Shown in pieces: positions 56,358-64,000 of a stretch of DNA of 64,000 nucleotides. Origin of the DNA: Pardosa pseudoannulata (Eukaryota; Arthropoda; Arachnida; Araneae; Lycosidae). The stretch's first letter is position 1. Every line of letters starts with the position of its first letter. A model generated the notes under the pieces. The model did not search any database. It saw nothing but the letters and a program-made list of their open reading frames with translations, and was not told the DNA's origin. The stretch lies in the NCBI GenBank assembly GCA_032207245.1, contig CM063502.1:141854495-141918494 (forward strand), in the 5' to 3' direction. Made by a program: the position numbers and the translations under genes.

Positions 56358-57561
56358 CTGAAATTTATACGTAAAATTTAGGTAAAATAAATGTTACATT
56401 TTTTTGCATCAATGAGTACTAATGTTATTGAATGTATTTCAGAAATCAGAGTATTGTTTTTTTTTCTGGAATTGACAAAAATCTATATTTTTCAATGTAT
56501 TGTAAACATTGTTATATGAATCGTTTCTTCTTGGGGAATCGCGCAGTTCTGTCATTTTAGGAATGACATTTTTCCTCCTGTGTCGGATATATATAACTAT
56601 ACTGGAACTTCAGATTTGTTCACCATTAATCAAGATACATCTTCTGACATTTTATGTCATCTGAAACTTTGGCACTTGTTTCCAAGATTTGGGATTTTAT
56701 TTTTATATAACTGTGATATATCCAGTATATGTCTTAACGTTTAAAAGTCTACTGGCGAAATAAGTAAAGGTCTAATGAAATCTTTATTTAAAATTAGTGT
56801 TAAAAGTGTTGGCATATTTCTGTTGGTACATACACTTTTACAGACTTATTTATTCAAATGTTACTAAATGTATTAAACTGCCATATCTTCGACATATGGC
56901 AGTTAGCATTAGCTAGGCCCCATATATCACCGTTTTTGTTCCACAACATACCTTATTTTATTAATTTTCTTGTTGTCGACAATAGTTCCAGCTAAAAAAA
57001 AACTGTTTTCGTCACTCTTATTGATATTATTATTTGTGTATTAAACGGAGTATTGATATTATGGTTATGTAAACAGAATATGGCGGAGCATTACGAAATC
57101 TTCGTAATGCATATCATTTAGAATATATTGCAAACTCAAAATGAAATCAAAGAACTGATATTAAATTTTATTGAATAGCTAAATGTTCAAACATTGACAA
57201 AGAAGTGATTTTTGGGAGAGTCTCTGTAAATTCAGTTTTAGTCGTAATTGAAGTGGTTTAAATGACTTTTAATGAAGATTCTGATAAAGATAGGTTGTTA
57301 ATGTAGTTATTCATTTCTGCTCAGTATATATTAACATATTTGTGTTACAACCATGACGTATACGATATCAAGTATCCTATCGTAAAGTTCAGTGGTCATA
57401 CAAATTGCCTATTTTATTTGAAAAAGACTGCAGATTGTGACAACTTTTTTTGAATAGGTAGATTTTCCGAAATTTGTAAAAAGATTCAGTAAGTTCATAG
57501 ATATTTCTTTAGGCAGTCATTGCGGAAACTGGATTTTAAAAACTTTGGAGAAAATAATGGT
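56358..57561 (-). other. Synaptotagmin intron with small hairpin
   Basis: Holds an 11-bp perfect inverted repeat AACTGCCATAT / ATATGGCAGTT with a 7-base loop (56,876-56,904). Otherwise nothing recognised. Confidence 0.5.
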
Positions 57562-58115
57562 TTAACCCTCTGACTGCTCAATTTGTAGACCAAAACCGAT
57601 TAAAAAATTGCATTTTTTTTTTGTATATTTTAAATCTATATATATTGAAGAACTGGAATATGCACTTTTTCATTCTAGAAAAGATTTTTTATACAAATTT
57701 TTATCGAAAAACCAATTTTAGATGTTAGAAGAAGAAAAATTTTTTTAAAACAAATTTCAGTTGAATTACAGTTAATTTATATTTATTACATAATATAATT
57801 ATAATATATAATTACATATTATAATTGTATTATGTAATAAGTGCATAATATAATTATATAAATATATATTTTTACAATATATAATATTATAATATATTAT
57901 TTAATATAACTATAGTTCTATTCATATAGTTCTATTTATTACATAATTAAACTTCTAATACTGTATATAATTTATTTCACTGTTTAAACTGTGAAAAAGT
58001 GGGATGCTCTCAAAAAAGGAAGAAAAGCAAATGCCCGCTAAAATCGCGAGATAAACAAAATTTGCTACATTTGAGTTACCCGTGGAAATAGCGGGATAAG
58101 CAGCTAGAGGGTTAA
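57562..58115. mobile_element. piggyBac-type MITE in synaptotagmin intron
   Basis: A 546-bp element (57,566-58,111) flanked by TTAA on both sides. The left end is CCCTCTGACTGCT and the right end on the minus strand CCCTCTAGCTGCT (11 of 13). The middle contains a long AT palindrome (about 57,783-57,841, TTATTACATAATA... and its complement) and no open frame. Non-autonomous; mobilised, if ever, by a piggyBac transposase other than the one at 21,952, whose ends differ. Confidence 0.7.
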
Positions 58116-59602
58116 ACTGTTTTTAAACAAATCGGTATAGTAAGTTTTGACACTCCCATTCAATAAGTTTTTGTATTAAGATACTGAGTGTTACTCTACA
58201 CAATTAGTAGTGGCATCAACTCATGTTACGAGCCACATTCGACAAGATTTACTTTGAGGAAAAGGGAGAATTTTTGTCTGTTTTACATATAACTTTTCTT
58301 GTTATCATCGGTGTAAAAGGACGAGTAAAATGTATTTTAAGTAACTCCTTGCGCGCCATATTCCCTGCTGTGTGTAATTTTCAATTTCTTCATTCGGACC
58401 TTTTGACCACTGGTGGACATTCTTTTTTTCTGCCCTGTGCTTACCCGTGGATATATTTTATACGAGTTTTGCGTATTCTAGCCGATTATTCAGTCCCAGA
58501 GAACATAACTTGATGCTGACTAGGCATATTAAATGTGCAAATTACCTTTCGAGACTTTTCATTATAACAGTAATTTTGATTCATTATAAAATAAAAAGTT
58601 CTGCTTATTTTCGATTAAACGTTTTACAAGTTCTTTAATAACACTTTAACTTAAAAAATATTTTTAGTTTTGTCATTTCAAGTAGTGCATTTTAAAAATA
58701 ACATTAAAAAATACACACCAAATGAAGTAAATGAAATTCACTTACCTATAAGGTGATTTTTGAAATATGTGTGTTAGAAACTAAATTTTCTGAATAAAAT
58801 TGAAAAAAATATCTATTTATTTTTGTAAAACAAAACTTTAAAGGTATTTGACATTTTAGAATAATAATAAAAAAATAAAAACTGTTAAGAAATTGTAAGT
58901 TAAAAAATTAGCCTTTATTATGCTATAAAATAAAATATATTGCTCTCTTTTATATAACTCAGGTTCATAGATTAGAAAAGATAATCAGCTTCTATTTGAT
59001 ATAATAGGTTTCTAATATATATTAAAAAAAATTATTTTGAGGGTAAGTGGAATTTTAACTTTTTCCCTTGGTGTTTGTATTTTATGTTTTTAAAAATGTA
59101 TTGCTTCCTATAGCAAAATTAAATAACGTTTTACAAAGTTAAATCCTTACTAATGATTTAGAAAACATTTTATTCTAAAAAGAACAAAATTCATTATAAC
59201 TTAATTAAAAATAAACTATGAAAATGAAATCTTTACAGCTCGAAAGGTAATACGTCCCATTTTTTCTATTTTCCACTGTTTATGCAAAATTTAAGTTAAA
59301 AATAAATGTTTCATGAACTTTAGTTATTTTATTTTCTTATTTAGAAAAAAAAATAAAGAAAGCAAACACAAAGTTAAAAAATATGTATAAACCGAAAAGA
59401 AAATAATGATAAAACATTTTAACAAAAATCCCGAAAAAAAAAACAAACATTTACCTCACAGATGAGATTTGCCCAATCAGCGTTTAGCGTGTTAAGCAAC
59501 ATGTCCGATACACGAATGCAACCGGGTAAAAGCCATAAAACCAATTGAAAATCAGATATTTAGGTCTTTATTCGACAGGAGAAAAGTAGGAATTCAATTT
59601 AC
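58116..59602 (-). other. Synaptotagmin intron
   Basis: GC-richer patch at 58,200-58,520 with a 96-codon plus-strand frame of no recognisable domain; remainder AT-rich and featureless. Confidence 0.4.
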
Positions 59603-59959
59603 CTTTCTTGGTTCCGTGAAGTCGAGGGTACTAGTATTTTCTTCTCCATTTCTGCCGAAAGGTAGCTCTCTCAGCGGTATAATCACTTCTCCTAGCTGAG
59701 AATCATTAGCATACTTTTCATCGTCAAACACAGAAATTCGCAGAGAATCTTCTCGTAAATCTGCTCGGCTAACTTCCATAATAAAGGTCTCTTTGAATAT
59801 TGGATGCTGAGTCTTCCGTTTGGAGCTTGTACGAAATTCATAGAGTGTTGACGAGCTTGATTTAGACCACCTTTTTCTCCCTTTGTCCCGGAACAATTGC
59901 AAAGTGAGATAAGGATCACATGCTCCTCCATAGGATCGGGGAGGTAAAAATTCTGCTTC
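59603..59959 (-). CDS. Synaptotagmin exon (C2A domain)
   Basis: A 357-base exon, in phase 0 on both sides, encoding most of a C2A domain: EAEFLPPRSYGGACDPYLTL (DPY is the loop-1 calcium-ligand position), a basic RDKGRKRWSKSSSSTLYEFR segment, KTQHPIFKETFIMEV (normally NPVFNETF), LRISVFDDEKYANDSQLGEV (loop 3, with Asp residues at the usual ligand positions), IPLREL and a short linker ending PRK. C2 domains of this family bind membranes, often through calcium, in vesicle exocytosis. Loop 1 and loop 3 look able to coordinate calcium, unlike the C2B of the same gene. A decayed partial copy lies about 400 bases upstream in transcription (60,315-60,470). Confidence 0.93.
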
Positions 59960-60314
59960 CTAAAAGGATTTATATAAATTGTTAAACAGGTAAAATAAAA
60001 ATTTAGTATGTAGTTAAATACAGTATTTTGCAAATAGTTCTTAGCCTCTTGCCAATGTCGGCCAAGTCTAGTTCGGGTAGCTGAAATGTGCAAAATTTGT
60101 GATGACCGACCCGATTTCAGGCTACTAAAATTAATGTTTCTACTCCATGAAAACCAAACTGAGTTCAGTTTCTTTATGAATTGATATTCAGTATCTAATT
60201 ACTGTATGTTGGTACTTGTTTTTCATGTATATATTAAAAGAAAGTAAAATCGACTACATATTTTTCAAGTATTATCTACACTGATCAATGTAGATAATAG
60301 TGGCCTCTGCAAAA

Positions 60315-60470
60315 GGTTTATCAGCCTTTTTTTCCCTTTGCGAAGTGAGATAAGGACCACAAAATCCTCTATAGTACTTGGAAGCTAAAAACTCTCTCCA
60401 GTTTTCCTCAATTTCCCAGTTTTCTTCATATATAATACAGATGGAACTACTCTTAGAATATTTTTTCCTC
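60315..60470 (-). pseudogene. Decayed partial duplicate of the C2A exon
   Basis: The minus strand reads WREFLASKYYRGFCGPYLTS, paralleling EFLPPRSYGGACDPYLTL of the real exon, and the DNA matches over about 75 bases (GAAGTGAGATAAGGACCACA against AAAGTGAGATAAGGATCACA on the plus strand) with one 13-base deletion. Just beyond, at about 60,440-60,470, KKYSKSSSICIIYE parallels RKRWSKSSSSTLYE. So parts of the exon are present twice in scrambled order. The calcium-ligand Asp is replaced by Gly and the frame is broken, so it is a relic rather than an alternative exon, unless spliced in a non-coding form. Confidence 0.7.
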
Positions 60471-60966
60471 GACAGAGAAGCAACCCTTTGCCCCAAACTG
60501 GTGTAGTTGGAGATTGGTTGGATCATCTGTTAGATTACAAAATATCAATCCATTAATAATTACAGTATTCTTGTTCTACTCAGTAATTTTCAGTCAAGGA
60601 GGGAGGGATATGATTTACCACCCCACCCTTCTCCACCAATCAACGAGAAATTTATAGCCTGGAATACTCTTTTTTTCAAGTACTAGCAATCAGTTTTAAC
60701 AACCCCACCATTGAAATAAAAAATATATAAAAACAATCACTGATGACTATATTATTAATTAATTTACTAATCTCTGTATTATATTTAACTTTCTTTGATA
60801 CATAGCAAGCTTTGTTTTCATTGGGGGATTTTAAAGTGTATTTATTCAAGTTTAATTAAATATATAACATTAATATATCATTGTCCACACACACATATAT
60901 TCATAAATGAATGCGCATTTGAATGTGCACACATTCCAAAATAATCTAGAAGTTACATTTTATTAC

Positions 60967-61095
60967 CTTCAGAACTATGATTAGTTCTCCTAAGTTAGAA
61001 CCTTCAGGTAGTCGGCACCAGGCGCTAAAAGTCACTTGGCCATAATTAATATCTTGTTCATTATCCGTTATTGGTGCGTCGATAGACGCCTCACT
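60967..61095 (-). CDS. Synaptotagmin exon (linker and start of C2A)
   Basis: Acceptor TATCTTTTTCAG, donor GTAATA, 129 bases, exactly 43 codons in phase 0. It encodes SEASIDAPITDNEQDINYGQ then VTFSAWCRLPEGSNLGELII, matching the YGxLxFSxxY..xxxLxVxV start of a C2A domain. It continues directly into EAEFLPP of the next exon. Confidence 0.88.
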
Positions 61096-62175
61096 CTGAA
61101 AAAGATATTTTATCATTTAAAAGAAACATATGCCATGTTTATTATATTTTGTAATGTTATCAGAGGGGAATATAACGAATCTTTTTTATCAGTAAATATG
61201 AAGCCACAGAATTCAAATTTTTCTCCCTCTATTAATTATTACATGTGTGTCAAACTAGAGCAAATATAAAACCTTTGAAGTTTTCTTCTTGTTGAACCCT
61301 AAAATGCTAAATGATTTACTTTAAGTAATTTCAAGGATGCTGTAACTTTTAAACACAAACATCTGTTTCTTTTTCCAACATCCCACAAATTCCACCGAAC
61401 CTTCTTCCTCTTAAATATTCCACAGGCATTCGATAGTCATCCACATGACATATAGGATGTTGACCTAGTATTTGTATGATCTCAAATGACCTCGGTATTT
61501 GGATGTTGACATCTAGGTATGTCTTGAACCTGTGTTCTGTGAAGGTTTTAGAGAGCAGAAAAATACTTTTTTCATGGTTATAATAACGATAGTTCAATTT
61601 TCTATATTCAACTTTCTAGTTTAGTGGTTTGATAGTTGCTTTCTACACATTCATTACTAGATCTTAAATAATACAGTGATATAGCAATCCCAAATTAAAA
61701 ATATTTCTTCAAATGTTATAATATATCATTTCAAACATGTAAACATGTAAAACATAAACATAAAAATTTACTGACAAAATGTGTGTTTTTAACCTACAAA
61801 AAATTACGCACTTCTTACAATAAGTATTGTAAATTATTTTGCATACAAATATCTTACAATAAAGAATTTGAAACTATCTTTGGGAATAATCTACTTCTAA
61901 TGTCACTAATTCTTTTTTCTTTTTATTTAAGAAAATCAAAGTTTATTTCGGTAATAATCATGTTTATCTGATCAAATGATAAATAACTTAAAAAATTAAA
62001 TTTAGCAATACCATTTAATAAGGATTCTTCAAACAAATTGTGTTGATTACAGTGTTGCTACAATCTGCAAAAATCTTTTAAAGCTCAATGGGAAAATAGC
62101 ATTAATTTTTGTGTATTGTTGCAGGTCATTTAACACGGTGATAAAAAGGTTGACAATCGAATGGTGATTACTTAC
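61096..62175 (-). other. Synaptotagmin intron
   Basis: No repeat or gene recognised; an 82-codon minus frame at 61,349-61,597 lacks a domain. Confidence 0.45.
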
Positions 62176-62399
62176 ATAGTTAGATATCGATGCGTTTCCT
62201 TGGCTGCTAGAGGACATACTACTGTAAGTCGAGTCCTCTCTTTTACGCCCATTCTTTCCTTTCCCGTGAAAAGAATTGTTCTTGCCATTATTCTGTGTAG
62301 GGGGTGAACATTCTACGGTGTACTGAGGTGTTCCAGTGAGCTTTATGTAAGTGCCCTCTTCAAGTCCTTCTATATTGCCATATTTCATTTTCCTCTTTT
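62176..62399 (-). CDS. Synaptotagmin exon (pre-C2 linker)
   Basis: Acceptor AAATTTCAG, donor GTAAGT. The 224 bases read KRGKMKYGNIEGLEEGTYIK and on through a polar, Ser-rich, basic linker (NGKGKNGRKRED, SSMSSSSQGNAS) ending ISNY on a codon boundary, which joins SEAS of the next exon. Such linkers connect the transmembrane segment to C2A. The N-terminal membrane exon was not found within the window and may lie upstream. Which synaptotagmin (Syt12-like, Syt-alpha-like or another divergent class) cannot be settled from memory. Confidence 0.75.
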
Positions 62400-62453
62400 C
62401 TGAAATTTAAATAATATAGGTTCTTGAAATATAAAACATCTATAAATATATTG

Positions 62454-62507
<54 letters not shown>

Positions 62508-62789
62508 TCAAATTTGTGTAACAGATATTTTTTAGCATAAGCATTACGGAATAATAGTAATTAAAATGAAAAGACACGCTCGGGTAAGGGCAACTGACAC
62601 GATAAGTTACTACATTGCACAGGGAGCTATAATAGCCACTGTAGGATTAAAATATTTCTTAATATTAGCTACATTCAATACATAACGAGCATTATGCACT
62701 TCTGACGACAGAAGTTCTTTATATTCCACAATATCATCGACACTGGAGGTTCGAGCATTTATCCCACTGTAAAAATAGGTGGAATATTC
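62400..62789. other. Intronic or flanking sequence with TA microsatellite
   Basis: (TA)n array at 62,454-62,502. From 62,610 a minus-strand frame continues into the mariner-like repeat; its C-terminal half (NARTSSVDDIVEYKELLSSE) is not recognised. Confidence 0.45.
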
Positions 62790-63590
62790 ACCCGCAATCA
62801 CTTCTGCTGAGAGGAATATTCCCCTCTCATTAAAAGTCCGTTGTTGCTGCAAGAACCAATTTCGAACCTCAACTTTCACTTCGTTATCCAATTAAAATCT
62901 TTTTCCTCTTCGATGTTTATTGAGTTTTTCCCATGAAAATTTCAGGGGGACACGTCAGGACTACAAAGGGTGTGATAGAGAACCTCCCACTAAAAATTTC
63001 AGTTGCTGATTTTCAGCTGACGGCATTTGCAGTGAATTTCTGTTCACCCACAATTACTTCTGCTGAGAGGAATATTCTCCTCTCATTAAAAGTCCGTTGT
63101 TGCTGCAAGAACCAATTTCGAACCTCAACTTTCACTTCGTTATCCAATTAAAATCTTTTTCCTCTTCGATGTTTATTGAGTTTTTCCCATGAAAATTTCA
63201 GGGGGACACGTCAGGACTACAAAGGGTGTGATAGAGAACCTCCCACTAAAAATTTCAGTTGTTGATTTTCAGCTGACGACCTTTGCAGTGAATTTATGTT
63301 CATCCACAATCACTTCTGCTGAGAGGAATATTCCCCTCTCATTGAAAGCTCTTTGTTGCTGCAAGAACCAATTTCAGACCTCAACTTTCACTTCATTATC
63401 CGATTGAAATCTTTTACTCTCCAACGTTAATAGAGTTTTTCACATGAAATTTTCAGGGGGACAAGTAAGGACTGCAAATAGAGTGATAGAGAACCTCCCA
63501 CTAAAATTTCAGTAGTTGATTTTCAGCTGACGGCATTTGAAGTGAATTTCCGTTCATCCACAACCACTTCTGCTGAGAGGAATCGCATTA
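62790..63590. repeat. 256-bp tandem repeat array, about three units
   Basis: The marker CTTCTGCTGAGAGGAAT recurs at 62,801, 63,057, 63,313 and 63,567, giving periods of 256, 256 and 254 bases. Units share long identical stretches (for example from 62,926 and from 63,182). The first two full units are nearly identical and the last is more diverged and shorter. Each unit carries a fragment of mariner transposase on the minus strand. Confidence 0.95.
62800..62891 (-). pseudogene. mariner transposase C-terminal fragment, repeated
   Basis: The minus strand reads LDNEVKVEVRNWFLQQQRTF then NERGIF, preceded across a stop by HRRGKRF. This matches the mariner C-terminal region in which a KxFxSDxEVxxAVxxWLxxQ...FYxxGI segment precedes the final Trp/Cys block. 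Similar text recurs in the following tandem units (about 63,060-63,150 and 63,315-63,405). Confidence 0.65.
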
Positions 63591-63628
63591 TATCTCGTTG
63601 TTCCTCTTTTTAAGCATTCTTTTCTGTC

Positions 63629-63808
63629 GGACGGTGGCCGAAAGGGCGCTGATCTTTGGTACCGGAGTTCATGGGTTAGTATCCCACTGTGGCATGGATG
63701 TTCGTAACCATTCGGGATCGCCTTTAAGCAGTAGCTCTTGGACTCATTAGCCCTCGCTAAGCACAAAAGTAGATCGTAGTGCTCGAAACCTAACCTAACC
63801 AAACCAAA
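63629..63808 (+). repeat. tRNA-derived SINE
   Basis: GGACGGTGGCCGAAAGGGCG (A-box region), CTTTGGTACCGGAGTTCATG, GGGTTAGTATCCCAC (B box with an altered centre), GGCATGGATGTTCGTAACCA, GCCTTTAAGCAGTAG, CTCATTAGCCCTCG and a tail of CCTAACCAAACCAAA. Good copy of the 33,671 family; no clear target duplication. Confidence 0.85.
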
Positions 63809-64000
63809 TGCTTCCGTTTTAAAGAGTGAATAGGAAATTCATTTCGGATTCCAATTATATAAAAAACCAGAAAATTATTCTGGATTGAAATTTCGATATA
63901 CCAACTGGGCGTAACAGGTTCCGGCTTGTTATTTATTGAATGCCCCTTAAAATACAACTGCTTCAAACTGCTAGTTACTCCAAAGATGACACTATGAACA

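Noticed and set aside
58223..58513. 96-codon plus-strand frame in a GC-richer patch
   Set aside because: Hydrophobic but without family resemblance and antisense within a synaptotagmin intron.
61349..61597. Additional synaptotagmin exon
   Set aside because: The two flanking exons already join in phase 0 with a continuous C2A text, leaving no place for it.

Overview
The window is AT-rich animal DNA and has no bacterial or organelle character. Three things point to a metazoan: split genes with GT-AG introns and matching codon phases (a synaptotagmin on the minus strand, a TMBIM/Lifeguard-type membrane protein on the plus strand), tRNA-derived SINEs, and a load of Tc1, mariner, piggyBac, LINE and LTR relics. 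The repeat mix and the wording of the Tc1 and THAP proteins fit an arthropod, perhaps a chelicerate. That placement is inference; no marker here fixes the species. One 100-N run (27177-27276) is a scaffolding gap of unknown real size.

Layout. 1-640: two head-to-head Tc1 transposase fragments. 641-13,300: mostly non-coding, with TTAA-flanked MITE-like elements, a mariner relic, SINEs and a pair of diverged direct repeats about 2.5 kb apart. 13,380-47,679: a plus-strand gene of the TMBIM4 (Lifeguard 4) type, seen as four exons in consistent phase (13,380; 15,939; a 34-nt microexon at 17,988; 19,484) and two weaker downstream candidates (43,286; 47,485). Its presumed introns hold a LINE RNase H relic, a nearly complete piggyBac element with terminal repeats and TTAA duplication (21,464-24,047), a second, older piggyBac, two copies of a module carrying a THAP zinc-finger exon (about 27.3-29.3 kb and 30.8-33.1 kb), a SINE with clear target-site duplications (33,671-33,848), and an internally deleted LTR retrotransposon with a long open frame and one 3' LTR (37,456-39,678). 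A mariner relic on the minus strand lies at about 46,250-47,010.

48-54 kb: SINEs and unremarkable AT-rich sequence. 54,870-62,399: a minus-strand synaptotagmin in five exons, giving a linker, a C2A domain with plausible calcium ligands and a C2B domain without them. The last exon carries an apparent one-base frameshift. A decayed partial copy of the C2A exon lies in the intron just upstream of it, and a TTAA-flanked MITE sits in another intron. 62,790-63,590: about three units of a 256-bp tandem repeat built on a mariner transposase 3' end. A SINE follows at 63,629-63,808.

The two host genes are not functionally linked by anything visible: one would encode a multi-pass membrane protein, the other a vesicle-trafficking C2 protein. 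The rest of the window is largely a record of transposition. The items most worth a second look are the THAP module with inverted CRE-containing ends, the LTR derivative that kept one frame through several deletions, and the synaptotagmin frameshift and exon relic.
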